A stretch of 12,894 nucleotides of DNA from Kiritimatiellota bacterium. GTDB lineage: Bacteria; Verrucomicrobiota; Kiritimatiellia; RFP12; UBA1067. The notes under the pieces were generated by a model. That model saw nothing but the letters and a program-made list of their open reading frames with translations, did no database searches and was not told where the DNA came from. The DNA is taken from positions 1-12,894 of the forward strand of contig WRML01000023.1 in NCBI GenBank assembly GCA_009777165.1, read 5' to 3'. Shown in pieces: positions 1 through 6,550 of this stretch. Numbering within the stretch: position 1 is the stretch's first letter; each line of letters opens with the position of its first letter. Position numbers and translations under genes: made by a program.

Positions 1-2458
1 CCCTCCCCTTGCGGCGTTCCGGCACGAGCGACTCGTACGACGCGTTGAACAGCCGCGTGCGCTCGCCCGAAAGGTTGAGCTTGCCCTTGGGGTCCTCCCC
101 CGAATGGCAGCGGACGCAGTGCTTGTCGAAGACGGGCTGGATGTCGGTCTCGTAGTGGAGCGGGCGCTGGCCGCGCGTCTCGCCCGGCTGGGGGCCCGGC
201 GCCGACGCCTTGCGCGCGAACGCGGCCGGGGGGCCCGCGCTCTTCTGCTCGTTCTGGAATGCGCTCGCGCTCTCGGGTGTCTCGTGGCAGCCGATGCAGG
301 CGCGTGTCTCGCCGGGCATATAGTTCACAAACGTGCGCTCGGTCTGCACGGCCATGTGGTGCGCGTCGAGCGCCTGCAGGAAGATGTTGGCGTTTGCGGG
401 GACGATGAAATGCGCCGAGCCGTCTGCCTCCACCGGCACAATGCCGTGCTGGACCTTCAGCCCGAGGTGCGTGTCCTTGGTGATGACGATGTGCTGCTGG
501 TCGTACTCCTCGGGAGACCCTTTGCACTGCGCCGCCCACGGGCGCGGCACCTGCTCCAGCACACGGAGGTATTTGATGGTGCCGCGAGGGACCCCCACCA
601 AGCCGTGGTACACGTCGCGCACCATGCAGACGGCCTGATTTTTGTCCGCCAGCCCCCTGTCGAGCGCGGTCGAGAGCACAGGGGGGGGGGTGCGCGGCGC
701 GAGCGGGATCGGATGCCAGCAGGACGTGTCCACGTCACGGTAGAGCAGCCTCACCCCTCCCCGCGCGTCCAGCGTGTACAGGCCGTAGCCCTTGGGGGCT
801 TTCCAATTGCCGAACGCGGCCGGCTTGTGCGAGACGAGGAACAGGTCCGCGGACAAAGGGTAGGGGTTCGCGAACAGGTCGCCGTTCCCCGCCGGGTCGT
901 TCTGCCAAGGCTCGTCCTCCCCGTCGCGGAACGCGAAGCCCGGCTCGGCGCGGATGTCCACCCGGGGGGTCAGGTACGTCATCGGCTCGCGCGTGCGGAT
1001 GGGCTTGTTCATATCGAGCAGGATGACCGTGCCGACGTTGTTCTGCGGGCAGTGGGGGACCCCCGCCACGACATAGAGGTTCGGGGCACCGGGGACCGCG
1101 CGGCCGAAGTTGAGCGTCGGCGGGAACGCGATGTCGTTGCCGTACACCTCGCTCGACGCGGTACCGTCCGGGCGCATCGCCCAAAGGCACTTTACGCTCA
1201 CCGCGCCCTTGTCCACGTACTCCCAACGCGTATAGAGGATGCGCCCGTCCGGCAGCATGGACGGCGCGGTCTCGCTCACCGAGCTGCGGCTCAACTGGCG
1301 GATGTTCGTGCCGTCGGCGTCCATGCGGAACAGGACCGTGGTCGTGAAGTCGTCGGGGCCGTCGCACAGGATACCGTACTGGCAGCGCGTCGAGACAAAC
1401 GCGATCCCCCCGTCGGGCAGGTAGCACGGCTGCAGGTCGTCCGTGCCGTGATGGTAGTGCGGATACTTGCGGTACTTCGCCACAAGCTCCGCCTCATCGG
1501 GCTGCGGGAACGTCAGCTGCCGCAAGCCCGTGCCGTCAACATTCGCCTCGTACAGGCGGTACCCCTCCTGATGATTCCGCTTCCACGCGAACACCACGCG
1601 CCTCGCGTCGAACGACACATCGAAACGCTCGAACACCCCGTCCGCCATCTGCGGCAGGATGTCGCGCACCGCACCTGTCTCAACATTCAGCACGCACAGC
1701 CGCGACCCCGGCCGCCACGTGCTGTTGATGTACTCCGTGTAATAGTGGTTCGAGTCATACGTCTGGCGCGTGACGAACACGATCTCCTTCACGCCCTTGG
1801 CGGCCACGGCCTGGCGCGTCTCCGGCAGGACCGTCTCGTCCGCCGTCCCTTCCGGCGTGTCGAGCAAACCGTACGCCTCCGCCTGAAGACGGATATCCTC
1901 CGCCGCCACGACGCGATCCTCGACAACGAACGCCGCCAACTGCCCCGTGAAGAAACGCTCCCTGCCCCCCCACGAGCCGAGCTGCCCCGCATACGCAAAA
2001 TCCAGCAACGGCGCTTGCGCCAGCCTGCACTGGTCAACCTGCAGCCCGTTCTTGTAGCAGGTGATCAGGCGTTTCTCCGCATCATACGTGATCGCGACAA
2101 ACGCCCGCTCATTGGGGCGCAACCGTATTTTCGTATTGAAGTCATTTTGCCCGCCCGACTCCAGGCGCATACCGTTCACGCAAAAGTTGACGCCCCTGCC
2201 GTTGAGCAGCAGATGCACCGCGCCCTGCGCCCAGCCGTCATGCGAGAAGATGGAGATCAGCCCGTCCTGCTGCCTCGCGCCGGGCTGGATGACAAAACGG
2301 AATGTCGCCTGTCCGAGCTTCCGCCCCGCGGCTTCGACATTGACCGACTGCGCGCTCCCGTCAAAGCGCGTGTTACCTTTCTGGCTCACCACCTCTGCCG
2401 CCTGGACAAACCCTGCGATACTCAAGCACGCTCCAATCATACAATACGTTTGACGCAT
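1..2458 (-). CDS. HzsA-related secreted LamG / beta-propeller / c-type cytochrome protein (3' end outside window)
   Basis: Open from the ATG at 2456-2458 to the window edge, 819 codons with no stop; the C-terminus is missing. GGAGG lies 6 bases upstream of the ATG. The first 21 or so residues form a signal peptide ending near VQA. Residues about 25-205 look like a LamG/concanavalin-type sandwich. About 225-560 carry PD40/TolB-like propeller repeats (for example LQPCYLPDGGIAFVSTR near 340). A WHPIPLAPR motif at about 581 and two c-type heme sites, CIGCH (721-725) and CVRCH (781-785), match the architecture of proteins related to the hydrazine synthase alpha subunit. Such homologues are common in PVC bacteria that do not make hydrazine, so the substrate is unknown; a periplasmic or surface redox role is inferred. 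It follows the PHP gene by 52 bases, probably in one operon. A run of ten C on the coding strand (681-690) encodes the TPPP stretch and could slip. Confidence 0.85.
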   Translation of the reverse strand, partial: MRQTYCMIGACLSIAGFVQAAEVVSQKGNTRFDGSAQSVNVEAAGRKLGQATFRFVIQPGARQQDGLISIFSHDGWAQGAVHLLLNGRGVNFCVNGMRLESGGQNDFNTKIRLRPNERAFVAITYDAEKRLITCYKNGLQVDQCRLAQAPLLDFAYAGQLGSWGGRERFFTGQLAAFVVEDRVVAAEDIRLQAEAYGLLDTPEGTADETVLPETRQAVAAKGVKEIVFVTRQTYDSNHYYTEYINSTWRPGSRLCVLNVETGAVRDILPQMADGVFERFDVSFDARRVVFAWKRNHQEGYRLYEANVDGTGLRQLTFPQPDEAELVAKYRKYPHYHHGTDDLQPCYLPDGGIAFVSTRCQYGILCDGPDDFTTTVLFRMDADGTNIRQLSRSSVSETAPSMLPDGRILYTRWEYVDKGAVSVKCLWAMRPDGTASSEVYGNDIAFPPTLNFGRAVPGAPNLYVVAGVPHCPQNNVGTVILLDMNKPIRTREPMTYLTPRVDIRAEPGFAFRDGEDEPWQNDPAGNGDLFANPYPLSADLFLVSHKPAAFGNWKAPKGYGLYTLDARGGVRLLYRDVDTSCWHPIPLAPRTPPPVLSTALDRGLADKNQAVCMVRDVYHGLVGVPRGTIKYLRVLEQVPRPWAAQCKGSPEEYDQQHIVITKDTHLGLKVQHGIVPVEADGSAHFIVPANANIFLQALDAHHMAVQTERTFVNYMPGETRACIGCHETPESASAFQNEQKSAGPPAAFARKASAPGPQPGETRGQRPLHYETDIQPVFDKHCVRCHSGEDPKGKLNLSGERTRLFNASYESLVPERRKGR

Positions 2459-2510
2459 ACTAATCCTCCGTTTCCTTTAAGCACAATAAACACCTCTGTG
2501 TGTAAAAAAG

Positions 2511-3785
2511 CTACTTCTGCGGGTTGCGCTTCTGCCACGACTGCCAGCCGTAGGGCTGCGTCCATGCGGTCTGAACCCAAGGGCCGCACAGCATCGGCTT
2601 AATCATCTTGGTGGCGGACGTGACGGTCGCCCGCGCGTACAGGTCATCCGGCTGCAGGGTGTACGAGGCGGAAGTCCCCTCGACTGTCTTCGCCACAACG
2701 CCGATGGTGTCTGAATACTTGATCCCTTTCCGCGCGGGCTTCTTGTCATCCGCCGGGTCATCGAACGGTACCGTCGTCCGGTCGAAGTCCGCGCGGGTCA
2801 CGGTGAACGTGATGGTGTACGTCTCGTCAGCTTTCGGGTCCACCTCCACCGACAGCGTGCCAGCCGCCTCGTCGAAACGGATGTCCTTCAGCGCGACGCC
2901 GGAAGAGGAATAGAAATCCCCTCGGTTCATGGCCCGGACCAGCGTGTCGCCATCGAGCTTGTCGGCGCGTACGCAGACCCACCCCCGGAGCGTGGTGCCT
3001 GCGGAGGGATTGTAGTTGTGCGTGTCGTCGGTCGCCGTCCCGAAGACCGGGGGGTGCCCGTCCGTGATTCTGAACGCGTTGGCGATGTCCCAGAACTTCT
3101 CCAGCGTGTACCAGTCGGGATGCGCCTTGTGCCGGTTCCCGTCGTTGCTCAACTCGTAGAAGCGTATCTGCGGCAACGCGACGAGGGTGTCCGGCTGAAT
3201 GTCGAAATACGGCCAGAACGGGTGGTTCAGCATGAAGAGCGTCTCGCACCCGTTCGTCCTCCCGTGCGTGGACACGGCCCTCTCGTTTGCCTCGAGCGCC
3301 TCCCGGGGGGTTTCTGCGCGCGCGAACGGCAACGTGCCTGTCACGTTGATGGCGTTCATGTGCGTCTCGATTCCGCTGATGTTCTTGTTCATCTCGTGCC
3401 CTGGGATGAGCAGGAACTCGCCCGCCTTGTCGAACTGCCGCTTGAGCTCGCCGACGGTCTTCAGGCGCACGAAATCCTTGCCGCCCTCCGTTTTTTTGTC
3501 TGCCGTCTCGCCATACGTTTTGAGGTACTGCTCTGCGGCCCCGGGCTTGACTTTCTTGCCGCCGACCTCCTGCCAGTTATCCGCCGCCAGCTGCAGCAGG
3601 TTATGGTCCGAGACGCAGAGGAAGTGGTAGCCGCGCGAGCGGTAATACTCGACCGCCTCCTCCGGGAACGCGATCCCGTCACTCCAATACGTGTGCATGT
3701 GCAGGTTCCCCCTGTACCAAGCATCTTGCGCCCACACGTTCAGTACGAGCAACAACGACAAACAAAGCCCAATCCGTTTGAACAT
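2511..3785 (-). CDS. Secreted PHP-domain metallohydrolase, CehA/McbA-like
   Basis: 424 aa. Residues 1-19 form a signal peptide (KR, then a leucine-rich core, cleavage after VWA). The PHP metal-binding motifs appear in order: GNLHMHTYWSDG (His29, His31), VSDHN (Asp60, His61), PGHE (Glu131), His142, LNHP (His188) and DDTH (Asp254, His256). This is the layout of CehA/McbA-type PHP hydrolases, which cleave ester or phosphoester bonds with a multi-metal centre. The C-terminal 120 or so residues look beta-rich. An AAGGG with an 8-base spacer precedes the ATG. The stop (TAG) is 52 bases before the HzsA-related gene, so the two are probably co-transcribed and co-exported. The substrate cannot be read from the sequence; a phosphodiester, nucleotide or glycan-linked ester are all possible. 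Confidence 0.88.
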   Translation of the reverse strand: MFKRIGLCLSLLLVLNVWAQDAWYRGNLHMHTYWSDGIAFPEEAVEYYRSRGYHFLCVSDHNLLQLAADNWQEVGGKKVKPGAAEQYLKTYGETADKKTEGGKDFVRLKTVGELKRQFDKAGEFLLIPGHEMNKNISGIETHMNAINVTGTLPFARAETPREALEANERAVSTHGRTNGCETLFMLNHPFWPYFDIQPDTLVALPQIRFYELSNDGNRHKAHPDWYTLEKFWDIANAFRITDGHPPVFGTATDDTHNYNPSAGTTLRGWVCVRADKLDGDTLVRAMNRGDFYSSSGVALKDIRFDEAAGTLSVEVDPKADETYTITFTVTRADFDRTTVPFDDPADDKKPARKGIKYSDTIGVVAKTVEGTSASYTLQPDDLYARATVTSATKMIKPMLCGPWVQTAWTQPYGWQSWQKRNPQK

Positions 3786-3813
3786 AATCCTATCCCTTCT
3801 GTAATGGATTATT

Positions 3814-3843
3814 AGTGTAACAAGAGCACGCGCGGTACGTCAA
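3814..3843 (-). promoter_or_regulatory. Sigma70-type promoter for the PHP/HzsA-related operon
   Basis: Reading the minus strand, TTGACG (3838-3843) and TACACT (3814-3819) are separated by 18 bases. Transcription would start near 3807, about 20 bases before the PHP start codon. The match is by eye; no other candidate in the 256-base divergent gap is as good. Confidence 0.55.
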
Positions 3844-3867
3844 GTAGAGTTTTCCAACTTTTTCGTG

Positions 3868-3893
3868 ACTTTTTTACCCAACTTTTTTACCCA
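3868..3893. repeat. Perfect 13-bp tandem repeat in the divergent promoter region
   Basis: ACTTTTTTACCCA occurs twice, back to back (3868-3880 and 3881-3893), with a partial AACTTTTT just to the left (3856-3863). It lies upstream of both divergent promoters, so it could be an operator or simply bent T-tract DNA. Confidence 0.7.
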
Positions 3894-3905
3894 CCAATCC
3901 AGACA

Positions 3906-3938
3906 TGGAGTGCCGTGGAGTTTCGCGCGTGGAGTTTC
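3906..3938. repeat. Direct repeats of a TGGAGT core between divergent promoters
   Basis: GTGGAGTTTC occurs at 3915-3924 and 3929-3938, 14 bases apart, with a third partial copy (TGGAGT) at 3906-3911. They sit about 35-70 bases upstream of the -35 box of the thymidylate synthase promoter. A regulator binding array is possible but unproven. Confidence 0.5.
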
Positions 3939-3973
3939 ACCCTCACGTACCCTCCCGAAACCGCATTCCACCG

Positions 3974-4002
3974 TTGAAGTGACTGCCGCTTTCGTTTATA
4001 CT
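3974..4002 (+). promoter_or_regulatory. Strong sigma70-type promoter for the thymidylate synthase gene
   Basis: TTGAAG (3974-3979) and TATACT (3997-4002) are separated by exactly 17 bases. Transcription would begin near 4009, leaving a leader of about 33 bases that carries the AAGGTG ribosome binding site at 4030-4035. Confidence 0.65.
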
Positions 4003-4041
4003 GTATCCCTTTCGTGGCAAACTCACAAAAAGGTGTTCTCT

Positions 4042-4929
4042 ATGAATATTCCGGTTTTGACCATTCAGGGGCGCTCGCTGGCGGAGACGTTCGAGAAGGC
4101 GCTGACGGCGTTGTATGTCGAGGGCGTGCGCGTGCGCACGCAGTACGATAAGGAGGGGGACCCCCTCAGCGTGGACGCGACCATGAACATGACCATCGCC
4201 GACCCCTTGTCGGACCCCATGATCCACAAGGCCTTCCCGGGGGGTATCGCCGACCTGCGCGAGTACGTTTATGAGCTGGAGGGGCTCAAGGACAACTGGG
4301 TCAAGGCCGTCAACGACCCCGAGGACACGCGCTGGGAATACACCTACCACGGCCGCCTCCAGAACTACGGGCAGTGGAAGGAGAAGGGCGCGGACGGCCA
4401 GGCGGCGTTCGCGGGGCCCTTCAAGGTTGACCAGGTCGAGTACGTGATCGCCAAGCTGTGCGCACAGCCCTTCACCCGCCAGGCGCAGATGATCACCTGG
4501 ATGCCGAATCTGGATCAGGACTGCTATGACCCCCCCTGCCTCCAGTCCATCTGGTACCGCATCCTGGAGGACAAGGCGGGGGTCCAGTGGCTCAACGCCA
4601 ACGTCCGCTTCCGCAGTAACGACGCGTGGGGCGCGAACTTCATGAACATGTTCGGCTTCACGATGTTCAACCGCACCGTCATCGCCGACGCGATCCAGCG
4701 GCGCACCGGCAAAACGGTGAAACTCGGGCGCATGAACTGGCAGGCGGACTCGTTCCACATCTACGGCAAGGATGTCGAGCAGGCCGAGCAGCGCCTCTTC
4801 AACCGTATCGCGACGACGACGTTCGAGGAGCGCGTCTTCCACTTCAGCGACCCGATGATTCAGGAGATGTACCGCGAGGACGAGGCCGCTATCCTCGCCA
4901 AAATCGACGAGATGAACCGGCGGATGTGA
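4042..4929 (+). CDS. Thymidylate synthase (ThyA superfamily, archaeal-like form)
   Basis: 295 aa. Predicted to methylate dUMP to dTMP with 5,10-methylenetetrahydrofolate. The catalytic cysteine is in PPCLQ (Cys166). The phosphate-binding arginine and the following motif read RSNDAWGANFMN (191-202), which aligns with the RSxDxxLGxPFN motif of classical ThyA. The Asn that selects uracil over cytosine is kept (Asn202), which argues against a dCMP hydroxymethylase. DSFHIYG (236-242) matches the DxHIYxNH substrate loop. WEYTYHGRL and YGQW around 98-112 resemble archaeal-type enzymes more than E. coli ThyA. The frame is open upstream of 4042, but ATG 4042 has AAGGTG with a 6-base spacer and lies just downstream of a near-consensus promoter, so I place the start there. 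It ends one base from the convergent membrane-protein gene. Confidence 0.85.
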   Translation: MNIPVLTIQGRSLAETFEKALTALYVEGVRVRTQYDKEGDPLSVDATMNMTIADPLSDPMIHKAFPGGIADLREYVYELEGLKDNWVKAVNDPEDTRWEYTYHGRLQNYGQWKEKGADGQAAFAGPFKVDQVEYVIAKLCAQPFTRQAQMITWMPNLDQDCYDPPCLQSIWYRILEDKAGVQWLNANVRFRSNDAWGANFMNMFGFTMFNRTVIADAIQRRTGKTVKLGRMNWQADSFHIYGKDVEQAEQRLFNRIATTTFEERVFHFSDPMIQEMYREDEAAILAKIDEMNRRM

Positions 4930-4930
4930 G

Positions 4931-5626
4931 CTACGCGCGGTCTGTCGCATGGACGGCGACCTGCATGCAGAAGAGCGTCCAGAAGCACCCGACAAGGCCG
5001 GAGAAGTGGACCTGGAGCGGCTCGGGCAGGGCGTAGATGATCATCATGCTCGGCGCCCACACGACCCAGTTCGGCAGGAGCGTCGGGAGGATCAGGTGCT
5101 TGAACCAGTGCCGGGGGAAGTGGGCCTTCGTTTGCGAAAAGGAGAACGCGTGGCGCTGCCAGAAATGGAACGTCGCGGAGAGCGGCACCGCGACGAGGAG
5201 GGTGTACGCGCTCTGGTCCACGAGCATCTTCTTGATGAGCGTCGCCCAGTCGTGGCCCATCCCGAACGCGAGCGACTGCAGGCGGTAGAGCCCGAGCGCG
5301 AGGGATCCCATCATGCCCCAGAAACAGAAGTTCATGACGATGGACCGCACCGGCCGCCTTACCCGCAGCGCGGGCACGCTCAGCACGAACACGCCCGGCA
5401 GTACCCCCCCGAAGAATCCGCGCGAGACGAACGCGAACGGTACCCCGTGCGCGTCCTGCCATTCCGACACGGGCTGGATGAAACGCTCGACCGCCGGGAA
5501 ATAATAATACGCCAGCAACAGGCACAGGCACACGGCCTGCAACACCAGCGCCGGGATGAGGTTCGCCCTCGCGGCGCGGATACCCGCCCGCCAAGGGGCG
5601 ATCAGCTCGTCTGTGTGATGGGTCAT
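4931..5626 (-). CDS. Multi-spanning membrane protein of the Mpv17/PMP22-like type
   Basis: 231 aa with about six hydrophobic segments (roughly 23-43, 66-88, 94-121, 138-157, 180-202, 207-228). Two stretches match the Mpv17/PMP22 signature: K-x-LVDQ followed by a proline (132-148), and near the C-terminus LLPNWVVWAP, then YALPEPLQVHF, then a tryptophan at 216. Eukaryotic Mpv17 proteins sit in the mitochondrial inner membrane and affect nucleotide pools and membrane potential; bacterial members have no defined role that I know of. The ATG has no clear Shine-Dalgarno sequence and an in-frame stop lies eight codons upstream, so this is the only likely start. The gene abuts thymidylate synthase tail to tail, an intriguing neighbour for a family tied to nucleotide pools, though convergent genes need not share function. 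Confidence 0.7.
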   Translation of the reverse strand: MTHHTDELIAPWRAGIRAARANLIPALVLQAVCLCLLLAYYYFPAVERFIQPVSEWQDAHGVPFAFVSRGFFGGVLPGVFVLSVPALRVRRPVRSIVMNFCFWGMMGSLALGLYRLQSLAFGMGHDWATLIKKMLVDQSAYTLLVAVPLSATFHFWQRHAFSFSQTKAHFPRHWFKHLILPTLLPNWVVWAPSMMIIYALPEPLQVHFSGLVGCFWTLFCMQVAVHATDRA

Positions 5627-5649
5627 ACGAATGACTTTGTGAAGCGCAT

Positions 5650-5679
5650 ATCATACACAAAACCCGTTGTGTCGCGCAA
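5650..5679 (-). promoter_or_regulatory. Candidate promoter for the Mpv17-like gene
   Basis: On the minus strand TTGCGC (5674-5679) and TATGAT (5650-5655) are 18 bases apart. The start would fall near 5643, giving a leader under 20 bases, which fits the absence of a Shine-Dalgarno sequence. Confidence 0.5.
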
Positions 5680-5693
5680 ACCTAAAACAAGTT

Positions 5694-5725
5694 GAGAAGT
5701 GGAGAAGTGGAGAAGTGGAGGAGTG
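5694..5725. repeat. Simple octamer tandem repeat, four units
   Basis: GAGAAGTG three times, then GAGGAGTG, in perfect 8-base register, followed by a G tract. It is the first of several 8-base-periodic arrays in this non-coding stretch. I see no gene between 5627 and 5946. Confidence 0.85.
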
Positions 5726-5746
5726 GGGGGGGAAGTGAATGGGGTG

Positions 5747-5801
5747 GGTTTGTGAGCCCCCTTTTGAAAGGGGGTGACAGGTATTCCTGCCAGGGGTTTG
5801 T
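5747..5801 (+). repeat. Left copy of an inverted-pair repeat containing a CCCCCTTT/AAAGGGGG hairpin
   Basis: The element begins GGTTTG, contains a perfect 8-bp stem (5757-5764 with 5767-5774, two-base loop) and ends in CAGGGGTTTG. Its reverse complement recurs at 5972-6019 with a few substitutions and a short length difference. The two copies bracket two octamer arrays. Stable hairpins with this CCCCCTTT core look like a dispersed non-coding repeat. Confidence 0.75.
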
Positions 5802-5826
5802 TCCGGCCGGCGATTACTAGCGAGAG

Positions 5827-5882
5827 ACTTGTCGGCTTGTCGGGCACGGGCAAGTCGTCAAGCCGACAAGCCGGCAAGTCTG
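5827..5882. repeat. Seven-unit octamer array arranged as two inverted halves
   Basis: Seven units in unbroken 8-base register. The left units are of the type CTTGTCGG, the right units of the type CAAGCCGA, which is nearly its reverse complement, with a divergent unit (GGCACGGG) between them. Bases 5826-5843 pair with 5863-5880 at 17 of 18 positions, so the whole can fold into a long hairpin. Confidence 0.8.
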
Positions 5883-5897
5883 GCTTCCGGGCAAACC

Positions 5898-5953
5898 GTA
5901 GTCCCGGAGTCCTCATCAGCGGGCGCTCGACTACGGGACTACAGGACTACGAC
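5898..5953. repeat. Second seven-unit octamer array arranged as two inverted halves
   Basis: Again seven units in 8-base register. The left units are GTAGTCCC and GGAGTCCT; the right units are ACTACGGG, ACTACAGG and ACTACGAC, the reverse-complement type. Bases 5898-5911 pair with 5929-5942 with one mismatch. The unit differs from the array at 5827 but the architecture is the same. Confidence 0.8.
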
Positions 5954-6380
5954 AGAGGACGCAAGAGCTGGCAAACCCCTGCCCTCCGGGTACCCTCTTT
6001 CAAAAGGGGGCTGCAAACCGTTCCCAGTCCCCCGTCCCCTTGTTTCCCCCCCCCTTGCGATTCGGCGGTGAGGGTGAAGAAGAGGTGGTTGACGTTAAAG
6101 CCCATGACGGGGAGGGTCGCGGCGCCAAGGGGGGCGTAGGGGTGAGGTCGAGGCGCATCCAGGTGGAACGGGGGAGGGTGAGGTCGTCGGTGCCGTGGAC
6201 GATGAGGGTTGTCGTTCCCACAGACAAGGGGCCCCCCCACGTGAGGGTGACGTCGCCGCTGGCGGGGTCCACACGGATGGAGGTGATCAGCACGCCGATC
6301 GGATCGCCCGCGTCCGTGAGCGCGATGGCGGCGGCGGCGAGTGTCAAGAAGCACATCCGGTTTTTGATTTTGATCTTCAT
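5947..6380 (-). pseudogene. Small secreted protein gene, apparently frameshifted
   Basis: ATG at 6378-6380 with AAGGGAG 8 bases upstream. The N-terminus is a signal peptide (basic start, then FLTLAAAAIALTDA), followed by a beta-strand-like stretch with DPASGDVTLTW and HGTDDLTLPRS. In the starting frame the tail becomes low-complexity Ser/Pro and stops at 6000-6002. Adding one C to the six-C run near 6136 (coding strand) restores a protein-like tail, GAATLPVMGFNVNHLFF, that continues through a nine-G run (6046-6054) and stops at 5947-5949. The extension after TAESQ runs into the repeat copy at 5972-6019, so the natural C-terminus may have been overwritten. It could be a decayed gene, a slippage switch or a base-calling error in the homopolymer. 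I do not recognise the family. Confidence 0.55.
5972..6019 (-). repeat. Right, inverted copy of the hairpin-bearing repeat at 5747-5801
   Basis: Read on the minus strand it begins GGTTTGCAGCCCCC, shares the CCCCCTTTTGAAAG core and ends in GGCAGGGGTTTG like the left copy. The middle has diverged. It overlaps the degenerate 3' end of the small secreted-protein gene. Confidence 0.75.
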
Positions 6381-6446
6381 TCCGATTTCTCCCTTGCTGA
6401 TAATACTGATAAGAAACAAATTTAACCGTATCAGATACCATGACGG

Positions 6447-6507
6447 GAATACAATACGCGAATACAATATAAAAAAAAGTAGACGCGACACAAATATGCG
6501 ACACAAA
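6447..6507. repeat. Two pairs of 10-bp direct repeats, each with a 13-base period
   Basis: GAATACAATA occurs at 6447-6456 and 6460-6469; GCGACACAAA at 6485-6494 and 6498-6507. They lie 70-130 bases upstream of the small secreted-protein start at 6380, in AT-rich DNA where its promoter should be. Regulatory sites or simple duplication are both possible. Confidence 0.55.
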
Positions 6508-6550
6508 GGATACAAAAGACCATCGTGTCCATTGTGGGTAAAGTGATCCT

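Noticed and set aside
2429..2458. Possible lipobox (IGAC) at the start of the HzsA-related protein
   Set aside because: The cysteine is only at residue 10, too early for a lipoprotein signal; an ordinary signal peptide ending near VQA fits better.
104..2602. Plus-strand open frame of 832 codons
   Set aside because: It is antisense to the HzsA-related gene, has an Arg/Val/Leu-rich composition typical of the reverse frame of GC-rich coding DNA and no domain motif. The minus strand has a signal peptide, LamG, propeller and heme motifs.
3018..3815. Plus-strand open frame of 265 codons
   Set aside because: Antisense to the PHP hydrolase, whose metal-binding motifs are all on the minus strand.
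3943..4995. Minus-strand open frame of 350 codons
   Set aside because: Antisense shadow of thymidylate synthase; the plus strand has the catalytic motifs, ribosome binding site and promoter.
5694..5953. CRISPR array
   Set aside because: The repeats are contiguous 8-base units without unique spacers and are arranged as inverted halves; no cas genes are present.
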